Assembly (NCBI GenBank): GCA_903929355.1
Contig: CAIYUN010000036.1
Span: 57,632 to 121,631, forward strand
DNA from: an uncultured Opitutaceae bacterium
Lineage (GTDB): Bacteria; Verrucomicrobiota; Verrucomicrobiia; Opitutales; Opitutaceae
DNA: 64,000 nt
Direction of reading: 5' to 3'
The notes beneath the pieces were generated by a model that saw only the letters and a program-made list of their open reading frames with translations, did no database searches and had not been told where the DNA came from. Of the stretch, positions 33,746 to 44,067 are shown piece by piece; the first letter of the stretch is position 1, and every line of letters starts with the position of its first letter. Both the position numbers and the translations under genes were made by a program.

Positions 33746-34507
33746 TCAGGCTGTCAACTTCGCGGCCGTCTCGGCCTCCTGCAGCTTCTTGATCTCGTCC
33801 CCGGCAACCGTGCGGTCGGCCACGAGCACATCGCTGACCACGCGGCCGTCGCGGATGATGAGGTTGCGTTTGCAGTACCGCGCGATGTCGAGCTCGTGGG
33901 TGACCATCACGATGGTGATGCCGTCGTCGTTGAGCTTTTGAAACACGCCCATGACCTCGGCGGAGGTCTTGCTGTCCAGGTTGCCCGTCGGTTCGTCGGC
34001 GAGCAGGATTTGCGGCTCGTTGACCAGGGCGCGGGCGATGGCCACCCGCTGCTGCTGCCCGCCCGAGAGCTGGCTGGGGAAATGACCCGACCGCGGCGAC
34101 AGGCCGACAATCTCCAGACAGTGCAGCGCCCGCGCCTCCATCTCCCGCGTGCTCAGGCGGCGCTTGCTGTAAAGCGTGGGCAGCTCAACGTTCTCCAGCG
34201 CGGTGGTGCGGGCGAGCAGGTTGTAGCCTTGGAAGACAAAGCCCAGGCGCTGGTTGCGGATGTCGGCCAGCTCGTTGGCGCTGAGGTTGGACACATCAAT
34301 CCCGCCGAGCCGGTAATGGCCCCGGGTCGGCCGGTCGAGGCAGCCGAGCAGGTTCATCAGGGTGGATTTGCCCGAGCCGCTTGCGCCCATGATGGCGATG
34401 AACTCACCCGCGTTGATCTCCAGCGAAATGCCGCGCACCGCGTGCACCTGCACCTCGCCGGAGTCGTAGATTTTGTGAATGTCCTCGAGTTGGACGACGG
34501 CTGGCAT
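33746..34507 (-). CDS. MacB-type ABC transporter ATPase
   Basis: A 253-residue ATPase with Walker [13 protein letters not shown], signature [15 protein letters not shown], Walker [13 protein letters not shown], and the class-typical [20 protein letters not shown]. It starts 27 nt after the membrane-fusion gene and ends 10 nt before the permease. The C-terminus has an extra ~20 residues ([15 protein letters not shown]). Confidence 0.94.
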   Translation of the reverse strand: MPAVVQLEDIHKIYDSGEVQVHAVRGISLEINAGEFIAIMGASGSGKSTLMNLLGCLDRPTRGHYRLGGIDVSNLSANELADIRNQRLGFVFQGYNLLARTTALENVELPTLYSKRRLSTREMEARALHCLEIVGLSPRSGHFPSQLSGGQQQRVAIARALVNEPQILLADEPTGNLDSKTSAEVMGVFQKLNDDGITIVMVTHELDIARYCKRNLIIRDGRVVSDVLVADRTVAGDEIKKLQEAETAAKLTA

Positions 34508-34534
34508 CGGGAGGGAAAAGGTTGGAATCGTCGG

Positions 34535-35983
34535 TCAAAATCCGCGCCGGTTGCCGCCCCCGCCACCCCCGCCACCCGGTCCGCCCCCGCCGCCAAACGG
34601 ATTGCTCACCGGGGTGCCGGCGGCCTTCGCATCGGGCGAAACGAAGGTGGTGACGACATTGTCACCCTCCTTGAGGCCGTCGATGACCTCGGTGTAAAGT
34701 CCGTCAGTGATGCCGAGCTTGACCCGGACGGGCGCGAAGACCGGCTTCTCAGGCGGGCCGGAAACGGTGTAAAGTGTGCGGGTGACCGTGGCCGCACCAC
34801 GTTCGGCGCTGTAGCGGTCGGGCAGGTCAATGCCCCGCTCCTTCGCCAGTTGCTGGAGGTGCGCCAGCGCGTCGGGAGAGGGCGGCCCGCCGCCCCGGGG
34901 ATCAATGCCCACTTCGCGCAGCAAATCCCGCACCGCCGGGTTGCCACCCCGACCGCCGCCTGCACCAGTCCCCGGAGTGGCCGCCGGACCGCTGGGTGCG
35001 GCCCCGGTGCCACCCGTCGATGGGGCCTTGGCCGCTCCAGACGGGAGCGCCGCGTCCGTCATCCGCACCCGCAGCGCGCTGTTGGGCACCCGCAGGGTGT
35101 CCGCCCGGCTGGCCACCACGATGGCGGTGGTGGCCGTCATGCCGGGCTTAAGCTTCAGGTCATCATTGTTGACCGCGACGATCACGGAATAGACCACCAC
35201 ATTTTGCTGCGTCAGCGGCGAGTTGCGGATTTGCGCGACCTTGCCGTGAAACTGCCGGTTGGGATAGGCGTCCACGGTGAAACTCACGTCCTGGCCCTCG
35301 GCGATGTTGCCGATGTCAGCTTCCGATACGTTGGCGTTGATCTGCATCTTTCGCAGGTCATTGGCGATTTGGAATAGCGTCGGGGCGCTCAGGCTCGCGG
35401 CCACGGTGTTGCCGATGTCCACCGAGCGCAGGATGATGACCCCGTCGATCGGCGAGTAGATGGTGCAGCGGTCGAGATTGACCTGGGCGGTGTCCAGGTT
35501 CGCTTTTGCAATATCCACCTGCGCCAGGGCCTGCGCCAGCTGGGCGTCGGCGGTGTCGAGATCCGACTGGCTGACCAACGGCGGATCGTGGCTGAATAGC
35601 TTGTGCGCGCGGTCAGTGTTCACCTTCACCAAGTTGGCGTTGGCCTGCTGGTTGGCGAGCTGGGCTTTGACCTGGGTCATTGTCGTCTGGTAGGTGGAAG
35701 GGTCGATTTCCAGGAGCAGCTGGCCCTTTTTGACCGGGGTGTTCCAATCCACATAGAGCTTGGAGACGATGCCGGAGATCTGGCTGCTGATGGTCACATT
35801 GAGTACCGGCTCCATGTCGCCGGTGGCGGTCGCCACCTGGGTGATGTCGCCACGCGCGACGGGGGTGGAAGTGAACTCGGGTGGCTTGTCGGCGCCATGC
35901 TGCCAGTAAAACCAGCCGGCGCCCGCCAGCGCGAGCAGCAGGAGCACGAAAAGCAATTTCCCGGGGGTGGATGATTTTGCCAT
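34535..35983 (-). CDS. MacA-like periplasmic adaptor (HlyD/RND-MFP family)
   Basis: A 482-residue adaptor linking the inner-membrane transporter to an outer-membrane channel. One membrane anchor (10-27), lipoyl halves around ISSQISGIVSKLYVDWNTPVKKGQ and CTIYSPIDGVII, a helical hairpin (95-170), and beta-barrel/MP domains to about 305. Residues 311-400 are an unusual Gly/Pro/Ala-rich insertion (includes GGTGAAPSGPAA) that interrupts the membrane-proximal domain. The tail is poly-glycine (FGGGGGPGGGG). ATG 35983 starts just before the anchor. First gene of the operon. Confidence 0.88.
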   Translation of the reverse strand: MAKSSTPGKLLFVLLLLALAGAGWFYWQHGADKPPEFTSTPVARGDITQVATATGDMEPVLNVTISSQISGIVSKLYVDWNTPVKKGQLLLEIDPSTYQTTMTQVKAQLANQQANANLVKVNTDRAHKLFSHDPPLVSQSDLDTADAQLAQALAQVDIAKANLDTAQVNLDRCTIYSPIDGVIILRSVDIGNTVAASLSAPTLFQIANDLRKMQINANVSEADIGNIAEGQDVSFTVDAYPNRQFHGKVAQIRNSPLTQQNVVVYSVIVAVNNDDLKLKPGMTATTAIVVASRADTLRVPNSALRVRMTDAALPSGAAKAPSTGGTGAAPSGPAATPGTGAGGGRGGNPAVRDLLREVGIDPRGGGPPSPDALAHLQQLAKERGIDLPDRYSAERGAATVTRTLYTVSGPPEKPVFAPVRVKLGITDGLYTEVIDGLKEGDNVVTTFVSPDAKAAGTPVSNPFGGGGGPGGGGGGGGNRRGF

Positions 35984-36090
35984 GATCGCCAGCCAGCAAA
36001 GCACCCGCGACCGGCCGGTGCAAACCAAACCCAGGGATTTTTTTGGGGTGCAATGGCCGGATGGCGGCATCTGGCCCTCGGTCGGCGGGC

Positions 36091-36126
36091 GGAGCGCGAC
36101 GTCCGTGTATGGGGACGTCGCACTCC
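36091..36126. repeat. CGCGACG inverted repeat
   Basis: Arms 36091-36104 and 36113-36126 pair at 13 of 14 positions (GGAGCGCGACGTCC with GGACGTCGCACTCC), loop of 8 nt. It resembles the pair at 30863-30930 and lies between the aminotransferase and the MacA operon. Confidence 0.6.
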
Positions 36127-36161
36127 ACCCGCAACCCGCAGAATTGTCTGCAGGCAGGCTC

Positions 36162-37352
36162 CTACTGCTTCGCGGCCACGCCGGCGAAACGCCGGGCGGC
36201 GTCGGCGAGTTCGGGCTCGGCGAGCACCCCGTAGCTCAAACGGATGAAATTCTTCTGCGCGTCATCGCCGAAGCAGAGCTCGCCCGGCACATACAGCACG
36301 CCCGCCTCGACGCAGGCGCGGCAGAAGGGCGAGTCCAGGCCGGTATCGAGTTCCGGCGGCGCCTCCAGCCAGAGGTAGAGCCCCCCCTCCGCCTCGCGCC
36401 AGCGCCAGCCCAGCCCGGGCAGGCCGGTCGCGGTGAGCGCGCCGTGCAGCGTGCGCATTTTTCCTGCGTAGGCAGGGCGGGAGATGGCCAGCTGCGCGTC
36501 CAACCCACCGTTGGCGAGCACCTGCTCGCACACCGCCTGGCTGAAATTGGCCGTGCCAAAATCGTGGTGCCCCTTTGTGTGCAGCATTCGCGCGAGCCAG
36601 TCGTGGTCGGAGCAGACACCCCACCCGACCTTCAGGCCGCTCGCGAAAGGCTTGGTGAGGGTCGAGAGGTACAGCCTGGGAAACTCCGCCCAGGCCGGCA
36701 GGGCGAGGATGCCGGGCGCCGGGTGGGGCGCGGCAAACCACAGCTCCCGATAGGCCGCATCCTCGATCACCGGCACGATCACCCCATGGGCGGCGAGTGT
36801 GACCGCGAGCGCGGTCTTCTCCGCCGCATCGAGGCTGCGGCCGGAGGGATTGGAATAATAACTGACGAAATAGACCGCCTTGAGCCGCCCCAGCTCACCG
36901 CGCGTCCTCATCGTCCCGAGGAGTGCGCCCAGCGCCGCCGGGTCCAGCCGGCCGGCAGCGTCCACCGGCAGTGAGCGCGCCTGCACCCCGAGACCGGTGA
37001 GCAGCTCCAGAAACACAAAATAGCTGGGCCGGTCCACCAGGACAATGTCGCCCGGGTCGCAGAGCGACTGCATCGCCAGGTAAAGTGCCTGCTGCGAGCC
37101 GTTGGTCACAAAGAGGCCGGCGGCAGTCGCGACCGGGTCGAGGCCCGGATCCTGCGCGCTCAGGCGGGCGGCCAGCAGCTCGCGCAGCCGCGGCCGGCCC
37201 TGGTTCGCCCCGTATTGCAGCCATTCCGGCGCCGCCGGCTGCGCGGCCAGCGCGGCAACCGCCGCCTGCACGGCGGCGACTGGCAGCGTGCGCGTGTCAG
37301 TGAACCCCGCGGCCAGCGAGAGCAGGCGCGGGTTCGCCAGCGCGAGCGACAT
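36162..37352 (-). CDS. PLP-dependent aminotransferase (class I/II, 2-aminoadipate/MocR-like)
   Basis: A 396-residue fold-type I aminotransferase. Landmarks: GANQGRPRLRELLAARL, VTNGSQQALYL, PSYFVFLELL, YYSNPSGRSL, IEDAAYRELWF, and the PLP lysine Lys234 in STLTKPFASGLKVGW. The final Arg for substrate carboxylate is in FIRLSYG. This resembles the 2-aminoadipate aminotransferase/MocR-catalytic-domain group rather than AspC. Substrate uncertain. It starts at the first ATG; family members often have ~15 more N-terminal residues. Confidence 0.86.
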   Translation of the reverse strand: MSLALANPRLLSLAAGFTDTRTLPVAAVQAAVAALAAQPAAPEWLQYGANQGRPRLRELLAARLSAQDPGLDPVATAAGLFVTNGSQQALYLAMQSLCDPGDIVLVDRPSYFVFLELLTGLGVQARSLPVDAAGRLDPAALGALLGTMRTRGELGRLKAVYFVSYYSNPSGRSLDAAEKTALAVTLAAHGVIVPVIEDAAYRELWFAAPHPAPGILALPAWAEFPRLYLSTLTKPFASGLKVGWGVCSDHDWLARMLHTKGHHDFGTANFSQAVCEQVLANGGLDAQLAISRPAYAGKMRTLHGALTATGLPGLGWRWREAEGGLYLWLEAPPELDTGLDSPFCRACVEAGVLYVPGELCFGDDAQKNFIRLSYGVLAEPELADAARRFAGVAAKQ

Positions 37353-37407
37353 CAGGCGCGAAATGGTCGGCGGGCGGGCCCGGTGGCCGAGAGCGGAGAG
37401 GGATAGG

Positions 37408-37444
37408 GATGAATGATGAATGATGAAGGATGAAAGGATGAATG
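37408..37444. repeat. Heptad repeat, ATGAATG word
   Basis: ATGAATG, ATGAATG, ATGAAGG, ATGAAAG, then GATGAATG. It lies in the 331-nt gap between ftsH and the aminotransferase gene, which also holds the array at 37581-37678 and nothing else recognisable. Confidence 0.85.
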
Positions 37445-37580
37445 CTCCCTTCCGCCCACCATGGAGTGTTCCACAGGTCGCTCCCGGCTCAATCCCATTT
37501 CTCGTTCACCTGCTCCCGCTTGTTTCCCCTTCACCACGCAAAACCCGACGAATGAAGCCAAGTTTGCCCTCGGAACACTC

Positions 37581-37678
37581 TCCAGTCTTCAGCCTCTGGC
37601 TCCTGACAGCCGACATCTGATCTCTGATTTCCGACATCTGACATCTGATCTCTGGCATCTGACCTCTGGCATCTGGCT
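37581..37678. repeat. Heptad repeat, ATCTGAC word, long array
   Basis: About a dozen 7-nt units such as CTTCAGC, CTCTGGC, TCCTGAC, ATCTGAT, ATTTCCG, ACATCTG, ATCTGAC and CTCTGGC run almost to the ftsH stop codon. It is the longest array of this word family in the window. Confidence 0.87.
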
Positions 37679-37683
37679 GCGCC

Positions 37684-39687
37684 TCACGCCGGCATCGGTG
37701 CCGGCGTGCCTCCGAGCGGATCGGCCGCGGGCTTGGCGGCGGGCTTCTTGGTGTCCTTGTCCCCGAGTTTTGGGGGTGCCGGGCTGGGCGGCGCGTTGAC
37801 AATGGGGGAACGCATTTCGCCAAATTCGAGTATCTCCAGCACATGCCGGCCTTCGATGGTCTCATGCTCCAGCAGCGCGTTCGCGATCAGGTCGAGGGCG
37901 GCCCGGCGCTCCGTGATGATCGCGGTGGCCCGGGCGTGCTGGGTGTCAATGATCTTCTTCACCTCGTTGTCAATCAACCGGGCGGTCTCCTCACTCACAT
38001 GCTCGCTGCGGGCGATATCGCGGCCGAGGAAAACGGTGTCGTGGTTTTCGCCATACGCGATGGGGCCGAGCTCCGTCATCCCCCAGTCGCAGACCATCTG
38101 GCGGGCCAGCTTGGTGATCTGCTTGATGTCGCCCGATGCGCCGTTGGAAATGTCGCCGCAAACCAGCTCTTCGGCCACACGGCCACCGAGGCCCATGGCA
38201 ATCTGGTTCAACAGCCGCCGCTTGTGGTAGGTGAGAATGTCCCGCTTGGGGATGAACATCGTGCTGCCCAGGCTGCGCCCGCGCGGGATGATGGTCACCT
38301 TGTGGACGGGCATCAGGCCGTCGTCCAACACGGCCTGCACCAGCGCATGGCCGGCCTCGTGGTAGGCGCACAGCTTCTTCTCCTCGTCATCCATCACGCG
38401 GCGGCGCTCGCGGCCGAACAGCACCTTGTGGCGCGCGTCCTCCACGTCGATGGGCTCGACCTTCTTCTTGTTGCGGCGGGCCGCGAGGAGCGCGGACTCG
38501 TTCAGCAAATTGGCGAGGTCGGCACCCGAGAGGCCCGGGGTGCCGCGCGCAATGACCATGAGGTCCACGTCCTCGGCCAGGGTGATTTTCTTCGCGTGCA
38601 CCCGGAGGATCTGCTCGCGGCCGAGGATGTCGGGCAGGTCCACATAGACCTGCCGGTCAAAGCGGCCGGGGCGCAGCAACGCGCTGTCGAGCACGTCGGG
38701 CCGGTTGGTCGCGGCCATGATGATCACGCCGTCGGAGGTGTCGAAGCCGTCCATCTCGACCAGCAGGGAGTTGAGCGTCTGCTCACGCTCGTCGTGGCCG
38801 CCGCCCATGCCGGCGCCGCGCTGCCGGCCGACGGCGTCAATCTCGTCAATGAAGATGATGCACGGCGCGCTCGTGCGGCCCTGCTCGAACATGTCGCGCA
38901 CCCGGCTCGCGCCGACGCCGACAAACATCTCGACAAAGTCCGAGCCGGAGACCGAGAAAAACGGCACCTCGGCCTCGCCGGCCACGGCCTTGGCGAGCAG
39001 GGTCTTGCCCGTGCCGGGCGGGCCCACCAGCAGCATGCCCTTGGGTATGCGGCCGCCCATCTTGGTGAATTTCTTCGGATCCTTGAGGAACTCGACCACC
39101 TCGGAGATCTCCTCCTTGGCCTCGTCACAGCCGGCGACGTCGGCAAAGGTGATCTTGTCCCGGTCGCGCGTGAGCATCTTGGCCCGGCTCTTGCCAAAAC
39201 TGAGCGCGCCGCGGCCCGCCGCTTTGAGCTGGCGGATGAAGAAGAAATAGACCAGCAGCCCGAGCACAAAGATCGGAAGCAGGCCGACGAGCAGGCTGGG
39301 CCAGGAGGGCGCGGCCTCCTCCTTTGCGCCCGCCTTCTGGAGCACCGCGATCGTGGCCTCGGTCAGGGTGCCGGAAGCGTGGAAGGAGAGCAGCGGCTTA
39401 CCGTCGGGACCGGTGGACTCGCCGTGGATCTGATAGGATGAGCGGCCGCCGGTGTTGGGATCGGGCTGCATGATCAGATCCTTCACGTTGCCCTCTTCAG
39501 CCAGCTTCTGCACCTGATAGACCGTCATCTCCGTCGGGGCCGGTTGCCGTCCCGGGCTGAACAAATAGAGTGAAACCACCACGGCGACGATGCCCAGCCA
39601 AAGGAGCAAAACCTTGGGCTGGAACCCGTCGGAGGGCAGGTTCTTGAGGGGACGGCGGGACTTCTTGTCGTTTTTGAGATCGGCCAT
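37684..39687 (-). CDS. ftsH: ATP-dependent zinc metalloprotease FtsH
   Basis: A 667-residue membrane AAA+ protease that degrades misfolded membrane proteins and regulatory substrates. Two membrane helices (about 22-40 and 160-180) bracket a periplasmic domain. The AAA domain has Walker [14 protein letters not shown], Walker [15 protein letters not shown] and the second region of homology [20 protein letters not shown]. The protease site is HEAGH. ATG 39687 (MADLKNDKK) is chosen; the 35 upstream in-frame codons are unlike the family. The C-terminus is Pro/Ala-rich. tilS lies upstream on the same strand. Confidence 0.96.
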   Translation of the reverse strand: MADLKNDKKSRRPLKNLPSDGFQPKVLLLWLGIVAVVVSLYLFSPGRQPAPTEMTVYQVQKLAEEGNVKDLIMQPDPNTGGRSSYQIHGESTGPDGKPLLSFHASGTLTEATIAVLQKAGAKEEAAPSWPSLLVGLLPIFVLGLLVYFFFIRQLKAAGRGALSFGKSRAKMLTRDRDKITFADVAGCDEAKEEISEVVEFLKDPKKFTKMGGRIPKGMLLVGPPGTGKTLLAKAVAGEAEVPFFSVSGSDFVEMFVGVGASRVRDMFEQGRTSAPCIIFIDEIDAVGRQRGAGMGGGHDEREQTLNSLLVEMDGFDTSDGVIIMAATNRPDVLDSALLRPGRFDRQVYVDLPDILGREQILRVHAKKITLAEDVDLMVIARGTPGLSGADLANLLNESALLAARRNKKKVEPIDVEDARHKVLFGRERRRVMDDEEKKLCAYHEAGHALVQAVLDDGLMPVHKVTIIPRGRSLGSTMFIPKRDILTYHKRRLLNQIAMGLGGRVAEELVCGDISNGASGDIKQITKLARQMVCDWGMTELGPIAYGENHDTVFLGRDIARSEHVSEETARLIDNEVKKIIDTQHARATAIITERRAALDLIANALLEHETIEGRHVLEILEFGEMRSPIVNAPPSPAPPKLGDKDTKKPAAKPAADPLGGTPAPMPA

Positions 39688-39733
39688 GCGTGGTGTGACT
39701 TGGAAGTCAGGGTGGAGGTTCCCCTCCAATAAG

Positions 39734-40867
39734 TCAATTGCCCGCGCGAGTTTGTTTGCCGGCGGCGGACCGCCCCGGGCGTTTACGCTCATAAAACAGT
39801 CGCCCGCGACGGATCACCGCAAAGCCGTTGCGGCCGAGACTAAACCGGGTGGCCGTGCCGCGGCCGACCGCCGCCAGCAGCAGGTCGAAACCCTGGCGCG
39901 AAAGATCACCGCTGTCGGGCTGGGCCAGCAGCCAGCGGTGGAGCGCACGGCGGGCCACCGCAACGGGCACGCCCGCCAACGCGGCCAGGTCCAGCGTCCC
40001 CCATTGCATCTTTACCTTTTTTCGTGGCGCAGTCTTGCTGCGTCCTGCCGCCTTCGCGGTTGCATCCGCACCGGAGGTGCCACCTGAGAAAATCACGTCC
40101 ACCCAGGCCTCCAACGCCTTGTCGTCCTCCTCCAGGCGTTCACGGGCGAGCGCCGCACCCGCCAGGGCGTCACGCCCCGCCGCCGCCCGCCGCCAGGCCG
40201 GCATCACCGACCGGCGGACGCGGTTGCGGAAAAAATCATCCCCCGCGTTGGTCGCGTCCTCGCGCCAGACTGCACCGACCGCCCGCAACGCGGCCGTAAT
40301 CCCGGCCTTTGACCACGTGAGCAATGGGCGCAGATGCACGCGCCCGCCCGGTCTCGGCGCGACTGGGCGCGGCGCGGCCAGGCCCGCCGTGCCGCTGCCC
40401 CGGGCCAGCCGCATCAGCATGGATTCCGCAATATCGTCCTGCTGGTGGCCCAGCCAGAGGCTGGGCGCGCGACGGCGCCGCTGTTCCCGCTCAAAAAACG
40501 CCAGCCGCGCCGCCCGGGAGGCGGCCTCGCCGGTGGCCTGGGCCGCCCGACGCCAGCGACCGGACTGGAATCCCACCCCCAGTGCCTTCACCACCCGTCG
40601 GCACCAGACTTCGTCCGCGTCCGCGGCGCGCCCGCGCAACCGGTGGTTGAAATGCAGGGCGACGAGTTTCCGCCGCCGATCCGGATAGTGGGCCCACAAC
40701 AGGAGCAGGAGCGCCAGCGAATCCGCCCCGCCGGAAAACGCCACGGCCCAGGCGCCGCGCGCCGTCCGCGAGCGCCCCTCCACCCAGGCCAGCACGGCCG
40801 GATGCAACGTACCAGGCGGAATCCGCGCGGCCAGCCGCGCGGCCAGCCGGGGCCAGTCGGGTTTCAT
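39734..40867 (-). CDS. tilS: tRNA(Ile)-lysidine synthase
   Basis: TilS modifies C34 of the tRNA-Ile CAU anticodon to lysidine, so it reads AUA. The 377-residue protein has the PP-loop ATP site AVAFSGGADSLALL and the blocks HFNHRLRG, LGHQQDDIAESMLMRLARGSG and RPLL. Relative to E. coli TilS the C-terminal part is short and Arg-rich. ATG 40867 (MKPDWPRLA) is chosen. ftsH follows 46 nt downstream on the same strand, echoing the common tilS-(hpt)-ftsH order. Divergent from the gene at 40915. Confidence 0.92.
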   Translation of the reverse strand: MKPDWPRLAARLAARIPPGTLHPAVLAWVEGRSRTARGAWAVAFSGGADSLALLLLLWAHYPDRRRKLVALHFNHRLRGRAADADEVWCRRVVKALGVGFQSGRWRRAAQATGEAASRAARLAFFEREQRRRRAPSLWLGHQQDDIAESMLMRLARGSGTAGLAAPRPVAPRPGGRVHLRPLLTWSKAGITAALRAVGAVWREDATNAGDDFFRNRVRRSVMPAWRRAAAGRDALAGAALARERLEEDDKALEAWVDVIFSGGTSGADATAKAAGRSKTAPRKKVKMQWGTLDLAALAGVPVAVARRALHRWLLAQPDSGDLSRQGFDLLLAAVGRGTATRFSLGRNGFAVIRRGRLFYERKRPGRSAAGKQTRAGN

Positions 40868-40914
40868 CGTGTTGGCATAGCCGACCGTCGGGGCGTCGCA
40901 AGTCCACAGACAGC

Positions 40915-42750
40915 GTGGCCGCGCGGAAAACAACCTCGCCTTCCGTCCGGTCCTCGCCATGGCTTGCGCCCGTGCTTTCGCGTTGTGCCCTCATTTTTTT
41001 GCTGCTCGGCGGCCGGCTCGCGGCCTGGGATATGCCGGCCGACTGGCCCCTGAACGCGCCCACGCCCGCGCAAATCGCGATCGTGCTGGCGGCGGCCGAT
41101 CAGGAGGGCTGGCCGGCGGTCGCTCCCGCCTTGCGGCTCAAGGCACTGCGCGCCTACGAGGCGAACCGCCCCGACGCCGCCGGCGCCTGGCTCGGCCTCG
41201 CCCGCTGGGCCGTCCTGTTGGGGGAGCCGGAGAACCATTTCGTGCCGCGCTGGATCGACGCGGTGGTCGCGGCCAGGGCCAACCACGCCAACATGCCCCG
41301 GAGCTACCACCCGCCCGGCACCCCCCTGGCCGCGCATGCGGGCCGTCCGCTGGTGGCGTGGCTCCTGGGGAATCCCAAATTCACCGACAAGTTTTTCGGG
41401 GTGCTGTCACCCTGCGACTATCTGCCGGCGGTGCTCGACATTCTCGACCAGATTCACACCGCCGAGCCGGCCCGGTTCCAGACCTACGCCCAGCTCGCGC
41501 TCGCCATCGCCGTGGTTTACGATGTGCCGCCGCCGCCCGGCTGGCCGCACGGCCAGGTGAGCCAGGCCGCCCTGCCCCGCCGACTCCCGGCGCCCACGGA
41601 GGCGTTCGCCTTTTTCGCCCAGGCCGACCAGGCCGGTCTGACCTTGCAGCATCTGGCGCGGTTGGACGCCGATGTGCTGAAGTTTGTGGTGGATGCGGCC
41701 GCACCGTTTCCCGAGCTCAAGTGGGCGCAACAATCCGTGCGCTTCCCCCTGCCCGACCTGGTCCGAAGCTATGAGGCCGTGAGCTACCGGCTGGACCGCC
41801 TGCAGGCCGCCCAAAACGATTGGCCCGGCACCACCTACACCCTCCCCCAAATCCTGAAGGAAGGCGGCATCTGCGTGGACCAGGCCTATTTCGCCACCGA
41901 AACGGGCAAGGCGCGGGGAGTGCCCACCCTCTTGTTCGCCGGCGCGGGCGTCGATTCCCGCCACGCCTGGTTTGGCTATCTCGACGGCCAGCAACACTGG
42001 CAGCTCGACGCCGGCCGGTATGCCGAGGCCAAACTCGTGACCGGCATGGCGCGCGACCCGCAGACCTGGGGCATTCTCACCGACCATGAGCTCATGTATC
42101 TGGCCGACGGCTTCCGCGGCCGCGCCACCTACCCGTTGTCCCGTCTCAACACCGACATCGCCGCCGCCTATCTCGCTGTCGGACAGGCCCCCGCCGCCGT
42201 CACCGCCGCCCGCAAGGCCGCCAACTACGAGCGCCTCAACTCCGAAGCCTGGGAGACCCTGCTCGACGCCGAGCACGCCGCCGGCGCCGACGCCAGGACG
42301 CGCGAGACGACCTTGCGCGAGGCGGCGCTCGCGCTGGAGAAATTCCCCGACCTCAACGCGCAGTTCCGCCAGCGCATCGCCGACAGCCTGCGCGCCCGCG
42401 GGGAGACGAGCGCCGCCGACTTCGAGGAGAAGCAGATTGCGCGCAAGTATCAGGATGGACGCTCCGACCTGGGCATCGCGACCGCGGTCACGGCGATGCA
42501 ACGGGTGGGCGCCGATCAGACGGTGGCGGAGCAGATGCATGTTTTCGGGCAGTTGATGAACCAGATCGACCACGACGCGGGCACCGCGTTTTTCGACCGG
42601 GTGGCGCGGCCGTTTGTGGTCCGGCTGAACCACGAGGGCCACCCGACCGAAGCCCGCGCGGCACTCGCCCAAACCCGGAACGCCCTCAACCCCGCGGCGG
42701 ACAGCCAGCTTGACCAGGAAATGGGAAAACTCGCGGCGACATTGAAGTGA
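40915..42750 (+). CDS. Secreted transglutaminase-like protein of unknown function
   Basis: A 611-residue protein with an N-terminal hydrophobic export signal (about 18-36, CALIFLLLGGRLAA). A mostly helical region leads to a transglutaminase-like core: GGICVDQAYFA (Cys320), SRHAWFGYLDG (His350) and WQLDAGRY (Asp365), an apparent Cys-His-Asp triad. The C-terminal 190 residues are helical and TPR-like (AAYLAVGQAPAAVTAARKAA). It could crosslink or cleave peptide amides in the envelope; substrate unknown. The GTG at 40915 is the annotated start; GTG 40972 is an alternative. Convergent with clpX. Confidence 0.65.
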   Translation: MAARKTTSPSVRSSPWLAPVLSRCALIFLLLGGRLAAWDMPADWPLNAPTPAQIAIVLAAADQEGWPAVAPALRLKALRAYEANRPDAAGAWLGLARWAVLLGEPENHFVPRWIDAVVAARANHANMPRSYHPPGTPLAAHAGRPLVAWLLGNPKFTDKFFGVLSPCDYLPAVLDILDQIHTAEPARFQTYAQLALAIAVVYDVPPPPGWPHGQVSQAALPRRLPAPTEAFAFFAQADQAGLTLQHLARLDADVLKFVVDAAAPFPELKWAQQSVRFPLPDLVRSYEAVSYRLDRLQAAQNDWPGTTYTLPQILKEGGICVDQAYFATETGKARGVPTLLFAGAGVDSRHAWFGYLDGQQHWQLDAGRYAEAKLVTGMARDPQTWGILTDHELMYLADGFRGRATYPLSRLNTDIAAAYLAVGQAPAAVTAARKAANYERLNSEAWETLLDAEHAAGADARTRETTLREAALALEKFPDLNAQFRQRIADSLRARGETSAADFEEKQIARKYQDGRSDLGIATAVTAMQRVGADQTVAEQMHVFGQLMNQIDHDAGTAFFDRVARPFVVRLNHEGHPTEARAALAQTRNALNPAADSQLDQEMGKLAATLK

Positions 42751-42771
42751 GACCGGGGCCGGACGCCACCC

Positions 42772-44067
42772 TCACGCCGCGTTCTGTCCCGGCTCTTCTT
42801 TTCCGGTCTTACGCAAGGTCGGCTTGCGGCGGCCGGCGACCACGGCGGCGTCGATCACCACCTCGGTGACGTCCGTCCGCTGCGGCAGGTCATACATCAC
42901 CTCCAGCATCAAATTCTCCATGATGGCGCGGAGCGCGCGGGCTCCGGTCTTCAACTCGACCGCCCTTTGGGCGATGGCCTGGACCGCGTCGCGCGTGAAC
43001 TTCAGCCGCACACCGTCCATCGCGAACAGCTTGGCGTACTGCTTCACCATCGCGTTTTTCGTCTTGAGCAGGATTTTCTCCAAGTCGGCCACCTTGAGCT
43101 CGTCGAGCACCGACACGACCGGCAGCCGCCCGATGAACTCGGGGATCATGCCGAAACGGATCAGGTCCTCGGGCGCGAGCGCCTTCATCATCGACTCGGG
43201 CGAGTGCACGGCGTGATGCTGCGCCTGGATGGCCCCGAAGCCCGTGCTGCGCTGGCCGAGCCGGCGCTGGATGATGGCATCGAGCCCGACGAACGCGCCG
43301 CCGCAGATGAAAAGGATGTTGGCCGTGTTGATCTGCACGTATTCCTGGTTCGGGTGCTTGCGGCCGCCCTGGGGTGGAACGTTGCAGGTCGTGCCCTCCA
43401 GGATCTTGAGCAGGGCCTGCTGCACCCCCTCGCCGGACACGTCGCGGGTGATGGACACATTCTCCGTCTTCCGGCCGATCTTGTCGATCTCGTCAATGTA
43501 GATGATCCCGCATTCGGCGCGCTTCACGTCGAAATTGGCGGCTTGGAGCAGGCGCAGCACGACGTTCTCCACGTCCTCGCCCACATAGCCGGCTTCGGTC
43601 AGCGTGGTGGCGTCGGAAATGGCGAAGGGCACGTCAAGGATCTTGGCGAGCGTGCGGGCGAGGAGCGTCTTGCCCGAGCCGGTGGGGCCGGCAAGCAGAA
43701 TGTTGCTTTTCTCCACTTCGACGTCGTTGAACTCCGGCGCGAGCTCGCCGCCGCCGGTCATGGTCCGCCCGGCCGCAAACGCCAGCCGCTTGTAATGGTT
43801 GTAGACCGCGACCGAGAGCACCTTCTTGGCATGGTCCTGGCCGATGACAAAATCATCCAGTGACCGCTTGATTTCCGACGGCTTGACGAAGCGGAAGGCC
43901 GGCTTGGTCTCGACGGCGGGCACCTTGGCCTCGCGGTCAATGATGGATTTGCAGATGACCACGCACGCGTCGCAGATGTAAACACCTGGACCGGCGATGA
44001 TCTTCTTCACCTCCGCCTGCGACTTGCCGCAGAAAGAGCAGAGGGTCATGCGGGTGGACTTGGCCAT
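42772..44067 (-). CDS. clpX: ATP-dependent Clp protease ATP-binding subunit ClpX
   Basis: A 431-residue AAA+ unfoldase delivering substrates to ClpP. An N-terminal zinc-binding C4 domain ([18 protein letters not shown]) is followed by Walker [14 protein letters not shown], Walker [11 protein letters not shown] and the pore-loop segment near [10 protein letters not shown]. The ClpP-binding IGF-type loop is not in its usual form; [14 protein letters not shown] is conserved. No clpP is adjacent within the window. The ATG at 44067 gives the usual N-terminus. Confidence 0.95.
   Translation of the reverse strand: MAKSTRMTLCSFCGKSQAEVKKIIAGPGVYICDACVVICKSIIDREAKVPAVETKPAFRFVKPSEIKRSLDDFVIGQDHAKKVLSVAVYNHYKRLAFAAGRTMTGGGELAPEFNDVEVEKSNILLAGPTGSGKTLLARTLAKILDVPFAISDATTLTEAGYVGEDVENVVLRLLQAANFDVKRAECGIIYIDEIDKIGRKTENVSITRDVSGEGVQQALLKILEGTTCNVPPQGGRKHPNQEYVQINTANILFICGGAFVGLDAIIQRRLGQRSTGFGAIQAQHHAVHSPESMMKALAPEDLIRFGMIPEFIGRLPVVSVLDELKVADLEKILLKTKNAMVKQYAKLFAMDGVRLKFTRDAVQAIAQRAVELKTGARALRAIMENLMLEVMYDLPQRTDVTEVVIDAAVVAGRRKPTLRKTGKEEPGQNAA

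Noticed and set aside
37408..37678. CRISPR array
   Set aside because: The regular spacing is tandem 7-nt units without spacers of 30-40 nt, and no cas genes are present.
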